Part shown: positions 40,721 through 49,597 of the stretch, piece after piece | How the letters are laid out: each line of letters starts with the position of its first letter | Position numbering within the stretch: the stretch's first letter is position 1 | Source of the DNA: Actinomycetes bacterium | GTDB lineage: Bacteria; Actinomycetota; Coriobacteriia; Coriobacteriales; Atopobiaceae | Direction of reading: 5' to 3' | Assembly: GCA_029546925.1 (NCBI GenBank) | Contig: JAKPQM010000033.1 | Coordinates: 1-62,045, forward strand | Length of the DNA: 62,045 nt | Position numbers and translations under genes: made by a program | The notes under the pieces: model-generated | Seen by the model: only the letters and a program-made list of their open reading frames with translations | Told to the model about the DNA's origin: nothing | Databases searched by the model: none

Positions 40721-42004
40721 ATGGCCAAACGCGCGTTCATCGGACGCGATGCGCTCGAGGAGATCTGCCGGCGCTATCCCACGCCCTTCCACCTCTATGA
40801 CGAGCGCGAGATCCGCGCCCGCGCCCGCGCGCTCAACGCGGCCTTCTCGTGGAATCCCGGCTTCAAGGAGTATTTCGCCGTCAAGGCCACGCCCAACCCC
40901 TCCATCGTGCGCCTGCTTGCCGAAGAGGGTTGCGGCTGCGACTGCGCCACGGGCGTCGAGCTCATGCTCGCCTCTGCGTGCGGTGTGGGCGGGCGCGACA
41001 TCATGCTCTCATCCAACGATACCCCGGACGAGGATTTCCGCCTCGCCGCACGCATGGGCGCCATCATCAACCTCGATTCCGCCGATATGGTGGATTGCCT
41101 TTCCCGTGCCCTCGGAGGTGCGCTGCCCGAGACCGTCTGCCTGCGCCTCAACCCGGGCGGCAGCTTCGAGGTGCCCGATAATCCCGCAGGCCGTCCCGCC
41201 GAGTCCAAGTTCGGCATGACCGAGGAGCAGCTCTTCGATAGCTACCGCAGGCTCCGCGATGCCGGTGTGACCGAGTTCGGCCTCCATTCGTTTCTGCTCT
41301 CCAATGCCCAGGGCAACGAGTACTATCCCGCGCTGGCGCGCCTGCTCTTCGGCCTTGCCGTGCGCGTGCGCGACGAGCTGGGCATCGCCATCTCCTTCGT
41401 CGACCTCTCGGGTGGCGTGGGCGTCGCCTACCGCGAGACGGACGCCGAGGCCGATATCGCCGCCATCGGAGCCGGGGTGCGCGTTGCATACGAGGACATC
41501 CTCGTCCCCGCAGGCATGGGCGATATCGCCATCTTCGCCGAGCTCGGCCGCTGGATGTGCGGCCCTGCGGGGGCGCTCGTGACCCGCGTCATCCACAAGA
41601 AGGAGACCTATCGGGCCTTCCTCGGGGTGGATGCCTGCGCGGCCGACCTCATGCGCCCCGCCCTCTACGATGCCTACCACCACATCACCGTGATGGGTAA
41701 GGAGGATGCACCGCTTACCTGCACCTACAACGTGGTGGGAGGGCTGTGCGAGAACAACGATCAGTTCGCCCGCGATCGGGTCCTCCCCGAGACCGAGATC
41801 GGCGACCTGCTCTTCATCCACGATACGGGCGCCCACGGCCACGCCATGGGATACAACTACAACGGCAGGCTGCGCTCCGCAGAGCTGCTTTTGAGAGAGG
41901 ACGGCTCCGTGCGGCTCATACGCCGCGCCGAGAAGCCGAGCGACTATTTCGCGACGCTCGATATCGATGACGAATTCACCAACGCGCTGACAAGGGGGAA
42001 CTGA
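40721..42004 (+). CDS. lysA: Diaminopimelate decarboxylase
   Basis: 427-residue fold-III PLP enzyme converting meso-diaminopimelate to lysine. The PLP lysine is in EYFAVKATPNP, HSFLLSNAQGNEY is the usual histidine loop, FVDLSGGVG the phosphate-binding glycine loop, and the C-domain has VVGGLCENNDQFARDR with the substrate cysteine. ATG at 40721 follows GAGAGGGGGATGGC. Sequence details such as CENND differ somewhat from enterobacterial LysA (usually CES/CDF), typical of another LysA subgroup. It is first in lysA-dapA-dapB-dapH. Confidence 0.93.
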   Translation: MAKRAFIGRDALEEICRRYPTPFHLYDEREIRARARALNAAFSWNPGFKEYFAVKATPNPSIVRLLAEEGCGCDCATGVELMLASACGVGGRDIMLSSNDTPDEDFRLAARMGAIINLDSADMVDCLSRALGGALPETVCLRLNPGGSFEVPDNPAGRPAESKFGMTEEQLFDSYRRLRDAGVTEFGLHSFLLSNAQGNEYYPALARLLFGLAVRVRDELGIAISFVDLSGGVGVAYRETDAEADIAAIGAGVRVAYEDILVPAGMGDIAIFAELGRWMCGPAGALVTRVIHKKETYRAFLGVDACAADLMRPALYDAYHHITVMGKEDAPLTCTYNVVGGLCENNDQFARDRVLPETEIGDLLFIHDTGAHGHAMGYNYNGRLRSAELLLREDGSVRLIRRAEKPSDYFATLDIDDEFTNALTRGN

Positions 42005-42006
42005 CA

Positions 42007-42897
42007 ATGGGAATGACCGATCTGCAAGGTTCTGTGGTTGCGCTCGTCACACCGTTTACCGAGGATGGATCCGTCGACTTCGAAGCCCTCGAGGGTCTCG
42101 TGGACTTCCATCTCGCCAACGGGACCGACGGTATCTTGGTGCTCGGCACCACGGGCGAGTCATCTACGATGACCGATGAGGAAGATTACGAAGTCGCCCG
42201 CTTGGTCGTCGAGCGCGTGGCGGGCCGTGTGCCCGTTATCGGCGGCGCTGGCTCCAACTCCACAGCCGAGTCGATGCGCAAGGCTGCCGGTCTCGAGAAG
42301 ATCGGCGTGGACGGCCTGCTGCTCATCACGCCCTACTACAACAAGAGCAACGAGGAGGGCATCTACCAGCACTTCAAGTACGTCCTCGATCGCACCGGCA
42401 TCCCGAGCATCCTCTACAACATCCCCGGTCGCACGGGCTGCTCCATCAGCGTGGCCAACGTGGCACGTCTCGCAACCCATCCCAACGTCTGGGGCATCAA
42501 GGAGGCGTCGGGCAATATCTCCTACGCCACCGACGTGGCCTGCTATCTTTCCGATGACTTCCACATGATGAGCGGCAATGACGATATGATCGTCCCCATC
42601 ATGTCGATCGGCGGCTGCGGCGTCATCTCGGTCTGGGCCAACTGCATGCCCGCTGCGGTGCATAACATGTGCAGGGACTATCTTACGGGCGACGTTGAGG
42701 CTGCACGCAGGGTCCAGCTTGACAACCTCGAGCTCATCCACGCGCTGTTCTACGAGGTCAATCCCATTCCCGTGAAGGCGGCGATGGCACGCATGGGCCT
42801 CATCCAGGAGTACTACCGCCAGCCGCTCTGGCCCATGGCAGAGAAGAATGCCGAGCGTCTCGAAGATGCCATGAGGGGGGTCGGTCTCCTTGCATAG
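42007..42897 (+). CDS. dapA: 4-Hydroxy-tetrahydrodipicolinate synthase
   Basis: 296-residue class I aldolase condensing pyruvate with aspartate semialdehyde. It has VALVTPF, the substrate loop LGTTGESSTM, the catalytic tyrosine in ITPYYNKSNEEG, NIPGRTGCSIS, and the Schiff-base lysine in WGIKEASGN. Two bases separate it from lysA, and its end overlaps the dapB start. Confidence 0.96.
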   Translation: MGMTDLQGSVVALVTPFTEDGSVDFEALEGLVDFHLANGTDGILVLGTTGESSTMTDEEDYEVARLVVERVAGRVPVIGGAGSNSTAESMRKAAGLEKIGVDGLLLITPYYNKSNEEGIYQHFKYVLDRTGIPSILYNIPGRTGCSISVANVARLATHPNVWGIKEASGNISYATDVACYLSDDFHMMSGNDDMIVPIMSIGGCGVISVWANCMPAAVHNMCRDYLTGDVEAARRVQLDNLELIHALFYEVNPIPVKAAMARMGLIQEYYRQPLWPMAEKNAERLEDAMRGVGLLA

Positions 42898-43606
42898 CGC
42901 GATCATCATCGGCGGGGGCCGTATGGGCACGCTCATCAAGGCCGCCCTGCTCGCAGACGGGGATTTCGAGGTCTTGGGCATCTACGATATCGATAATGCC
43001 GGCGAACTGCACGAGATCGCCCCTGCGGCAGAGATAGCCTTCGACTTCTCCCATGCCACCGCGCTTCCCGCCGTGCTCGCGTATGTGATGCGCACCCGCG
43101 CCGCGCTCGTCTCGGGCACGACGGGCTTCTCGGAAGACGATAGGGCGGCTATCGCCCGGCTCGGCGCGCTCGCTCCCGTGGTGCACGCGTCCAACTATTC
43201 GCTCGGCGTGGCGGTTTTAAAGCACCTCGCCGCCGAAGCTGCTGCCACGCTCGGCGATTTCGATATCGAGATCGTCGAGATGCACCACAATCAGAAGGCC
43301 GATGCCCCCTCCGGCACCGCCAAGCTCCTGCTCGAGGCCGTCGATCCGGAGGGTGCGTGCGCGGTGGCCAATGGCCGCGCCGGTATGGTGGGTGTCCGCC
43401 CGCCGCGCGAGATCGGTATGCACGCCCTGCGCGGCGGTACCGTCGCAGGTGTCCACGAGGTGCACTTCTTCGGTGCGGACGAGGAGGTCACGCTTGCACA
43501 TCGCGCCACGAGCAGGCAGATCTTCGTTGCCGGCGCCGTTGCGGCCGCCAAGCGCCTGCTTGGGCGCGAACCCGGCTTCTACACCTTCGATGACCTGATG
43601 TTTTGA
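42890..43606 (+). CDS. dapB: 4-Hydroxy-tetrahydrodipicolinate reductase
   Basis: 238-residue NAD(P)H-dependent reductase. The N-terminal [15 protein letters not shown] is the nucleotide-binding motif; [10 protein letters not shown] and the family signature [15 protein letters not shown] (catalytic His and Lys) follow. The TTG at 42890 inside the dapA end gives the correct N-terminus and has GGGGGG upstream. It is slightly shorter than E. coli DapB, as in Gram-positive enzymes. Confidence 0.95.
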   Translation: MHSAIIIGGGRMGTLIKAALLADGDFEVLGIYDIDNAGELHEIAPAAEIAFDFSHATALPAVLAYVMRTRAALVSGTTGFSEDDRAAIARLGALAPVVHASNYSLGVAVLKHLAAEAAATLGDFDIEIVEMHHNQKADAPSGTAKLLLEAVDPEGACAVANGRAGMVGVRPPREIGMHALRGGTVAGVHEVHFFGADEEVTLAHRATSRQIFVAGAVAAAKRLLGREPGFYTFDDLMF

Positions 43607-43620
43607 TGCGCACTGGGGGC

Positions 43621-43719
43621 CTGCACAGCGGGGGCACTGCACACGGAGGACGGTCCTCCCTGTGCATTTTGGATGCACAGGGAGGACCGTCCTCCGTGTG
43701 CAGTGCCCCCGCTGTGCAG
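43621..43719. repeat. Perfect palindrome with 47-bp arms between dapB and dapH
   Basis: The arms 43621-43667 and 43673-43719 are exact reverse complements, separated by TTTGG. Each arm contains a nested shorter palindrome (GGAGGACGGTCCTCC type). The right arm abuts the dapH ribosome site (GAGAGAGG). A transcript would fold into an almost uninterrupted 47-bp hairpin. There is no U-run. It looks like a palindromic mobile element or an operon-internal RNA structure. Confidence 0.95.
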
Positions 43720-43733
43720 GAGAGAGGATATAC

Positions 43734-44438
43734 ATGGATGCCGAAGAGCTGATCGCCTATATCGCCACCGCGCCCAAGACCACGCCCGTGAAGGTCTACC
43801 TCAAGCTGGCCGAGGGTGCCGAGGCACCCGACTTCGGACCCGGTGCGCACGTCTTCGGGGCGGGCGACCTCATCGTGATGGGCAACTGGTCCGATGTCGC
43901 GCCTGCGCTCACAGCTGCAGCCGACGATATCGTGGATTGCGTGATCGAGAACGATCGTCGCAACTCCGGGGTTCCGCTCCTCGATCTCAAGGACGTGAAC
44001 GCACGCATCGAGCCCGGTGCCATCATCCGCGAGCAGGTCGAGATCGGAGATGCCGCCGTCATCATGATGGGCGCGATCATAAATATCGGAGCCCGCGTGG
44101 GCGCGGGCACGATGATCGATATGGGGGCCGTGCTCGGCGGCCGTGCCACGGTTGGCGCACGCTGCCATATCGGCGCGGGGGCCGTTCTCGCGGGTGTGAT
44201 CGAGCCGGCGAGCGCCACTCCCGTCATCATCGAGGACAATGTGCTCGTGGGCGCGAACGCCGTGGTCATCGAGGGCTGCCACGTGGGCGAGGGGGCCGTC
44301 GTGGCGGCCGGTGCCGTCGTGGTGGAAGACGTGCCCGCGCACAGCGTGGTCGCCGGATGCCCCGCCCGCGTCATCAAGCAGGTCGACGGGAAGACTGCGG
44401 GCAAGACCGCCCTCGTCGACGCGCTCCGCATGCTGTAG
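43734..44438 (+). CDS. dapH: Tetrahydrodipicolinate N-acetyltransferase
   Basis: 234-residue left-handed beta-helix acyltransferase of the acetyl branch of the diaminopimelate pathway. The hexapeptide repeats run from [20 protein letters not shown] through [20 protein letters not shown] to [30 protein letters not shown] is a DapH signature. ATG at 43734 follows GGAGAGAGG. Presence of dapH rather than dapD suggests the acetylated route, as in Bacillus-like pathways. Confidence 0.93.
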   Translation: MDAEELIAYIATAPKTTPVKVYLKLAEGAEAPDFGPGAHVFGAGDLIVMGNWSDVAPALTAAADDIVDCVIENDRRNSGVPLLDLKDVNARIEPGAIIREQVEIGDAAVIMMGAIINIGARVGAGTMIDMGAVLGGRATVGARCHIGAGAVLAGVIEPASATPVIIEDNVLVGANAVVIEGCHVGEGAVVAAGAVVVEDVPAHSVVAGCPARVIKQVDGKTAGKTALVDALRML

Positions 44439-44463
44439 GAACGCGCGAGATAGCCTGTACACT

Positions 44464-44644
44464 CACGATCACCGCAGTAGTTCTCGCCCTGAGAACTGCG
44501 GTATTCGCGATCACCGCAGTTCCTGCTCTTATCGGCGGTAATCGGCGTGCCTTCTACCTGCGCATTCACGATCACCGCAGTAGTTCTTGCTTCCAAAAAC
44601 TGCGGTATTCGCGATCACCGCAATTCTCCAAGTGCGGTGATCGT
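44464..44644. repeat. Tandem hairpin repeats with GATCACCGCAG motif
   Basis: Two units, 44464-44521 and 44567-44625, share most positions; each begins CACGATCACCGCAGTAGTTCT, forms a hairpin (AGTTCTC/GAGAACT in the first) and ends CGGTATTCGCGATCACCGCA. An inverted GCGGTGATCGTG follows at 44633-44644. The gap 44439-44734 contains these repeats and a TATAAT at 44695-44700 upstream of the next gene, and no ORF. Confidence 0.8.
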
Positions 44645-44734
44645 GCTGTATGGACGGAACATCTTCCTCCGGGCGTCTTTTCCCCTGCAAGCCCTATAAT
44701 CGGGGTAACGGTTCCTAGATAGGGGAGGTTTTCC

Positions 44735-45895
44735 ATGGCCAATCGCTTCGTCCTCAACAACATCAGCTACCACGGCAAGGGCGCCATCAACGAGATTGCC
44801 GGCGAGATCGCTCGCCGAGGCTTTAAGAAGGCCTTCATCTGCACCGATGCCGATCTCGTGAAATTCGGCGTCACCGCCAAGGTGACCGATCTGCTCGATG
44901 CGGCCGGCATCCCGTGGAGCCTCTATTCCGAGATCAAGCCCAATCCCACGATCAAAAACGTCCAAGATGGCGTCGAGGCCTTCAAGGCCGCTGGAGCCGA
45001 CGTCATCGTCACCATCGGCGGCGGCTCTTCCATGGACACCGCGAAGGCCATCGGCATCATCGCCGAGAACCCCGAATTCGCCGATGTCGTCTCGCTCGAG
45101 GGCGTCGCTCCCACGCAAAACCACGCCACCTTCACCATCGCCGTTCCCACCACAGCCGGCACCGCAGCCGAGGTCACGATCAACTACGTCATCACCGATC
45201 CCGAGAAGGTCCGCAAGTTCGTGTGCGTCGACGTGAACGACATCCCCGATGTCGCCATCATCGATCCCGACATGATGGCCTCCATGCCCGCCGGTCTCAC
45301 CGCCGCTACCGGTATGGATGCCCTCACCCACGCCATCGAGGGCTACACCACCCGCGGGGCTTGGGAGCTTTCCGACATGTTCCATTTCAAGGCCATCCAG
45401 CTCATCTCGGGCAGCCTGCGCGCTGCTTACGCCGAGGCGAAGAGCGGCGAGCCCGGCAGCGGCCGCGAGGGCATGGCGCTCGGCCAGTATGTTGCCGGCA
45501 TGGGCTTCTCCAACGTGGGTCTCGGCATCGACCACGCCATGGCGCACACGCTCTCCGCGCACTATGACACCCCGCACGGCGTTGCCTGCGCGATGCTGCT
45601 TCCCATCGCTATGGAGTACAACAAGCCAGTCGTGACCAAGCGCTTGGCCGAGGTCGCCGTGGCCATGGGCGTCGATACCGCTGGCATGACCGAGGACGAG
45701 GCTGCCGATGCCGCCATCGCCGCCGTGCGCCAGCTCTCCGAGGATGTCAACATCCCCAAGACCTGCGACGGCCTGGTGGAGGAGGATCTCGATGCGCTTG
45801 CTGCCGATACGCTTGCTGATGCCTGCTATCCGGGCAATCCGCGCGAGGCCGACCATGAGACCGTGAAGGAGCTCTTCCGCAAGATCATGGCGTAG
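44735..45895 (+). CDS. fucO: Iron-containing alcohol dehydrogenase (lactaldehyde reductase FucO-like)
   Basis: 386-residue group III dehydrogenase. It has GGGSSMDTAKAIG and the nucleotide site PTTAGTAAEVT, with iron ligands in TGMDALTHAIEGY (Asp, His) and GIDHAMAHTLSAHYDTPHG (two His). FucO-type enzymes reduce lactaldehyde to 1,2-propanediol; closely related ones act on 1,3-propanediol or butanol. ATG at 44735 has GGGGAGG upstream. It stands alone, with no fucose genes nearby, so the substrate stays open. Confidence 0.9.
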   Translation: MANRFVLNNISYHGKGAINEIAGEIARRGFKKAFICTDADLVKFGVTAKVTDLLDAAGIPWSLYSEIKPNPTIKNVQDGVEAFKAAGADVIVTIGGGSSMDTAKAIGIIAENPEFADVVSLEGVAPTQNHATFTIAVPTTAGTAAEVTINYVITDPEKVRKFVCVDVNDIPDVAIIDPDMMASMPAGLTAATGMDALTHAIEGYTTRGAWELSDMFHFKAIQLISGSLRAAYAEAKSGEPGSGREGMALGQYVAGMGFSNVGLGIDHAMAHTLSAHYDTPHGVACAMLLPIAMEYNKPVVTKRLAEVAVAMGVDTAGMTEDEAADAAIAAVRQLSEDVNIPKTCDGLVEEDLDALAADTLADACYPGNPREADHETVKELFRKIMA

Positions 45896-45924
45896 GCTCT
45901 TTTTCCGGAGCATTGCCCTGTTTA

Positions 45925-45947
45925 GGGGCTGCTCGACAATCAGCCCC
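45925..45947 (+). terminator. Hairpin after the alcohol dehydrogenase gene
   Basis: GGGGCTG (45925-45931) pairs with CAGCCCC (45941-45947). Its 3' arm shares CCCC with the next hairpin (45944-45978, stem CCCCACCACATT / AATGTGGTGGGG followed by TTCTT), so the two structures are mutually exclusive. Confidence 0.55.
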
Positions 45948-46044
45948 ACCACATTTTCTCGATCAGAATGTGGTGGGGTTCTTATGTGCCCAGATCAGAA
46001 GCTTGATGGGTAGCTGTCTCAGGGGAATGTGTGGCAAACTGGGA
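45944..46044. repeat. 101-bp direct repeat, left copy
   Basis: Identical at 93 of 101 positions to 47238-47338. It begins with a 12-bp-stem hairpin (CCACCACATT...AATGTGGTGG) and ends GGCAAACTGGGA. It lies 17 bp beyond the stop of the nuclease-like gene. Confidence 0.9.
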
Positions 46045-46061
46045 ATCGACTCCGCTTGGCG

Positions 46062-47018
46062 CTAGAGACTATACCGGTGGTATTCGAATGCCAATAGCTC
46101 ATTGAGAAGCCCTTGGAGCCTTTCCCTCTCGGGAAAGTCGGCATCGAGTCCCAGATGCCGCGCGAGCCATCTTCCGAGAATGAGCATCTGCCGCGCGCTT
46201 CTCAACTGCTGGGATGTGACGAACCTGACGGAATATCGTTCCGACTCCAGGGCGGACGCGCGCGTGAGATCCTCGCCGAAACGCCCCTCGTGCCGAAAGC
46301 GACCGTTCGCCTCGATCACGATGCGCTGGTCGCGCCACACGATATCGCCATCCACATGAGCGCTCCCGACAAGGGCGCGCCCCTCCTTCCCGAGCTTGAT
46401 AGTTGCGTTGAGCTCTGGTTTGACGATTCCGAGTCCGCCCAGCGCCGCAGGGGCCGTGAGGGCGAGCGCGAGCCGTGCCTCGAGAGGGGAGCGTGCACGT
46501 TCCAGCGCAAGTCGGGCGGCTTCGAGCAATCCGAGCGTATGGGATCCGAAGCCCATCTGCTCGGCGAACTCCCTCAGCCTTGATACGGTTGTGAGCTGTG
46601 GACGCCTGACGAATCCGTCTTCCGACCCCTCGTCGATGGCGAAGATCCCGCAGTAACCCATTATCACGAGGGCCCGTTCCATACGGGAACGGCCCCGCAT
46701 CTCGAGAAGGGCGTTGAGTTCAGGTGATGCAACGTAGATTTCCGGCGCGAGGGATATGAGGGAGTCTGCGGGCAAGATGCTCGTGCAAACATGCGATTTC
46801 GAGAGGGCATCCGTCACCCGCAGCTCCTGTCGCGAAACGAGCAGATGGACGGGTCTTTCAAGAGGAGGAAGCAGCTCGAGGGCCGGCCTGAGCTCGCGTT
46901 TTCCGGCGCGGCATGTCTCGAATGCCGTCTGGCCCGCCCTCCCGAGCTGCCCCATCTTCTTGAGAGCGATAAGGTCGAGTGCTTTCTCTGCCGACTCGCC
47001 GCATAGGCAGATGCTCAT
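46062..47018 (-). CDS. DUF559/Vsr-like nuclease-fold protein (AbiEi-type architecture)
   Basis: 318-residue protein. The N-terminal half resembles the promoter-type domain of AbiEi-like actinobacterial proteins (VHLLVSRQELRVTD, then TSILPADSLISLAPEIYVASP). After a helical linker, the C-terminal 100 residues look like a very-short-patch-repair/DUF559 nuclease: GSAHVDGDIVWRDQRIVIEANGRFRHE, with Asp and Glu at the expected catalytic places, then RASALESERYSVRFVTSQQL. Activity and target are unknown. A good GGAGG-TTCC-ATG start at 47018. The gene has no operon partner and is bracketed by 101-bp direct repeats, suggesting arrival as a unit. Confidence 0.72.
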   Translation of the reverse strand: MSICLCGESAEKALDLIALKKMGQLGRAGQTAFETCRAGKRELRPALELLPPLERPVHLLVSRQELRVTDALSKSHVCTSILPADSLISLAPEIYVASPELNALLEMRGRSRMERALVIMGYCGIFAIDEGSEDGFVRRPQLTTVSRLREFAEQMGFGSHTLGLLEAARLALERARSPLEARLALALTAPAALGGLGIVKPELNATIKLGKEGRALVGSAHVDGDIVWRDQRIVIEANGRFRHEGRFGEDLTRASALESERYSVRFVTSQQLRSARQMLILGRWLARHLGLDADFPERERLQGLLNELLAFEYHRYSL

Positions 47019-47237
47019 GGAACCTCCAATCCTCCGGCAGCTCCTGTGTATCAGATGGGCTTTGCGGGTAGCTTTTATCTGGCGTTCAGATGTTTGTCGG
47101 ATGGGAAGGAGAGCAACAGGTCGGAGGCCTTCTTTCTCGGAATAAGGGAGCTTTTCGACATGTGTTTAAACCATGCAATCTTCATATCCGGAAGATGGCC
47201 ATCTGGGGAGTCATGTCGACGCCTTAGACTGCTCCGA

Positions 47238-47338
47238 TCCCACCACATTTTCTCGATCAGAATGTGGTGGGGTTCTCATCTGCCCAGATCAGAAGCCCGA
47301 TGGGTAGCTGTCTCAGGGGAAAATGTGGCAAACCGGGA
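47238..47338. repeat. 101-bp direct repeat, right copy
   Basis: Second copy of the element at 45944-46044, in the same orientation. It lies in the 375-bp gap 47019-47393, upstream of the nuclease-like gene. The remainder of that gap holds only a possible ATCTG-N5-CAGAT palindrome near 47080 and a hairpin (AAGCAGC 47339-47345 / GCTGCTT 47362-47368) that probably terminates the amidotransferase gene. Confidence 0.9.
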
Positions 47339-47393
47339 AAGCAGCGCGTTCCATGAAACGGGCTGCTTCTCTGCCGGGATTCGCTTGTTGAGG

Positions 47394-48110
47394 CTACTTC
47401 CTACAGGCGTCGACGAACGCCTTGAAGAACTGCGGCGTATTGGCGATGATCTCGGGATGCCACTGCACGCCTAGGAAGAAGTCCTTTTCGGGGAACTCGA
47501 GACCCTCGGGCGTGCCGTCGGATGCCCGTGCCACGATCTCGCCGCCTGCGGCACTCTCGCAAATGGCCAGATGGTGCAGGGAGTTGACGCCCAATTCGGT
47601 TGTCCCGAGAATCGCGGCGAGCTTGGAGCCATCCTTGATCGAGACCGTGTGGACGGCTTCGTCCTGGCGGTCGAGGACCACGTGCTGTACGTGCTTGCCC
47701 CCGAGCTCGGAGATGTCGCGCACGAGCGTGCCGCCGAAGGTGACGTTCATGACCTGCAGCCCGCGGCAGATGCCCAGCGTGGGGAGATCCCTGTCCCATG
47801 CTGCCTGCGCCGCTGCGTATTCGAACGCATCGCGCTCGATCGAGAGGAACGAGAGCTTGGCCGTGCAGCCCTTGTCGTAGGGCTCGCAGCCGAAGCATTC
47901 GGGGCAGGGATCGCCGCCGCCGGTGAGCAGCAGGCCATCGACAAGATCCAGAACGGAATCGACATGCTTGGCGGCCTCGAAGCCGTAGGGCAGGGCGATG
48001 GGGATGCCGCCCGCCTCCTCGATGCTGCGCAGATAGCGGATATCGACGCTCGCGTGGTGGGGGTTGTCGCCCACGCGCATGCTGATGCCGATGATGGGAG
48101 CACGGTCCAT
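47394..48110 (-). CDS. Class I glutamine amidotransferase-like hydrolase (peptidase C26, PuuD-like)
   Basis: 238-residue cysteine hydrolase related to gamma-glutamyl-gamma-aminobutyrate hydrolase. It has PIIGISMRVGD, GLLLTGGGDPCPECFG, the nucleophile elbow TLGICRGLQVMN, NSLHH and the catalytic dyad VQWHPE. PuuD-type enzymes cleave gamma-glutamyl amides in polyamine catabolism, but no other puu genes are visible, so the substrate is uncertain. Convergent spacing suggests monocistronic expression. Confidence 0.87.
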   Translation of the reverse strand: MDRAPIIGISMRVGDNPHHASVDIRYLRSIEEAGGIPIALPYGFEAAKHVDSVLDLVDGLLLTGGGDPCPECFGCEPYDKGCTAKLSFLSIERDAFEYAAAQAAWDRDLPTLGICRGLQVMNVTFGGTLVRDISELGGKHVQHVVLDRQDEAVHTVSIKDGSKLAAILGTTELGVNSLHHLAICESAAGGEIVARASDGTPEGLEFPEKDFFLGVQWHPEIIANTPQFFKAFVDACRK

Positions 48111-48183
48111 GTTCTTCCTTTCAAACGTGTCGATAGTAGCACGTGAGGCCCGCGAGCACCCGGTCCGTTTGCCGAATCTGGTC

Positions 48184-48189
48184 TACAAT
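48184..48189 (+). promoter_or_regulatory. -10 element of a probably leaderless rarA transcript
   Basis: TACAAT ends seven bases before the ATG at 48197 (spacer CTGTTAC). No Shine-Dalgarno precedes the gene. No convincing -35 is visible. Confidence 0.5.
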
Positions 48190-48196
48190 CTGTTAC

Positions 48197-49549
48197 ATGG
48201 ATACGCTGTTCACCAACATCGAGCGCTACAAACGCAACCTCAACGCCCCGCTCGCCGTGAGGATGCGCCCCCAGACCCTCGAGGGTTTCGTCGGCCAAGA
48301 GGCGGCGGTGGGGGAGGGCTCATGGTTGCGGCGCGCCATCGAGCAGGATGCGCTCTCGTCGATCATCCTCTACGGGCCTGCGGGCACGGGCAAGACCACG
48401 CTCGCGCGCATCATCGCCAACACCACCCACGCCGCGTTCATCGAGGTCTCTGCCGTCACCGGCACCGTCAAGGATCTGCGCCAGGCGATCGAGGCTGCCG
48501 AGGGCAGGCTCCTCTCATCGGGCCAGCGCACCATCCTCTTCATCGACGAGATCCACCGCTTCAACCGCACCCAGCAGGATGCCCTGCTCCATGCCGTGGA
48601 GGATCGCGTGGTGGTGCTGGTGGGAGCCACCACCGAGAACCCCTTCTTCGAGGTCAATTCCGCGCTCATCTCGCGCTCGCGCATCATCGAGCTCACCACG
48701 CTCTCCGACGATGCCATCCGCACGCTGCTTGCCCGCGCGCTCTTAGATCAGGATGGCTTGGCCGGCCGCTACGTGCTCGAGGACGAGGCGGCCGACGAGA
48801 TCGTCACGCTCGCCGGCGGGGATGGGCGCGCTGCCCTCACCACGCTCGAGCTGGCAAGCCAGATGGCCACGCCCGCCGAGGCCGCCGGGGCGGATGCCCC
48901 GCTTCATATCACGCATGCGCACGTCATGGATGCCACTCCGCGCCACGGCCTTCCCTACGACAAGCGCGGGGACATGCACTACGACATCATCTCCGCATTC
49001 ATCAAGTCCATGCGCGGGAGCGATCCGGACGCCGCGCTCTACTGGCTCGCCCGCATGGTCGACGCCGGCGAGGACCCCAAGTTCATCGCCCGCCGCATCA
49101 TGATCCTCGCTTCCGAGGACATCGGCAACGCCGACCCGCAAGCGCTGCTCGTCGCCGAGGCCGCCTTCAAGGCGACCGAGGTCATCGGCTACCCCGAGTG
49201 CCGCATCAATCTCGCCCAAGCTGCCCTCTACATGTGCCTCGCACCCAAGAGCAACGCCGCCGAGGCGGGTATCGATGCCGCGCTCGCCGAGGTGCGCACG
49301 GGGCCGCGTCGCGAGGTGCCCGCGCATCTGCGCGATCGCCATCGACCCGGCGCGGACGAATACGGTCCCTACCTCTACCCGCACAACTATCCTGCAGGTT
49401 GGGTGGCCCAGCGCTACCTCCCCGATGGTCTGGAGAAGGGCGCCTTCTATGCGCCCGGCCCGCGCGGTTGGGAGGCGTGGCGCGTCGAGGCGGTCGCACG
49501 CGACCGCTTGGAGCAAGACGACGGTGCCGAAGCCCATTCGGACGGGTAG
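48197..49549 (+). CDS. rarA: Replication-associated recombination protein A (AAA ATPase)
   Basis: 450-residue clamp-loader-like ATPase (RarA/MgsA/WRNIP1) acting at stalled replication forks. Motifs: LAVRMRPQTLEGFVGQE, Walker A YGPAGTGKTT, Walker B ILFIDEIHRFNRTQQDALL, sensor 1 GATTENPFFEVN, arginine finger SRSRI, then the tetramerisation region with YDIISAFIKSMRGSDPDAAL. The start ATG at 48197 fits MDTLFTNIERY. Transcript appears leaderless. Confidence 0.94.
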   Translation: MDTLFTNIERYKRNLNAPLAVRMRPQTLEGFVGQEAAVGEGSWLRRAIEQDALSSIILYGPAGTGKTTLARIIANTTHAAFIEVSAVTGTVKDLRQAIEAAEGRLLSSGQRTILFIDEIHRFNRTQQDALLHAVEDRVVVLVGATTENPFFEVNSALISRSRIIELTTLSDDAIRTLLARALLDQDGLAGRYVLEDEAADEIVTLAGGDGRAALTTLELASQMATPAEAAGADAPLHITHAHVMDATPRHGLPYDKRGDMHYDIISAFIKSMRGSDPDAALYWLARMVDAGEDPKFIARRIMILASEDIGNADPQALLVAEAAFKATEVIGYPECRINLAQAALYMCLAPKSNAAEAGIDAALAEVRTGPRREVPAHLRDRHRPGADEYGPYLYPHNYPAGWVAQRYLPDGLEKGAFYAPGPRGWEAWRVEAVARDRLEQDDGAEAHSDG

Positions 49550-49597
49550 AATAGGAACCGTGAATTCCTGAAGGATCAGCCCGATCGAGGAGGAGCT

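Noticed and set aside
44464-44644. CRISPR array
   Set aside because: Only two related units with hairpins and unequal flanks; no regular repeat-spacer alternation and no cas genes.
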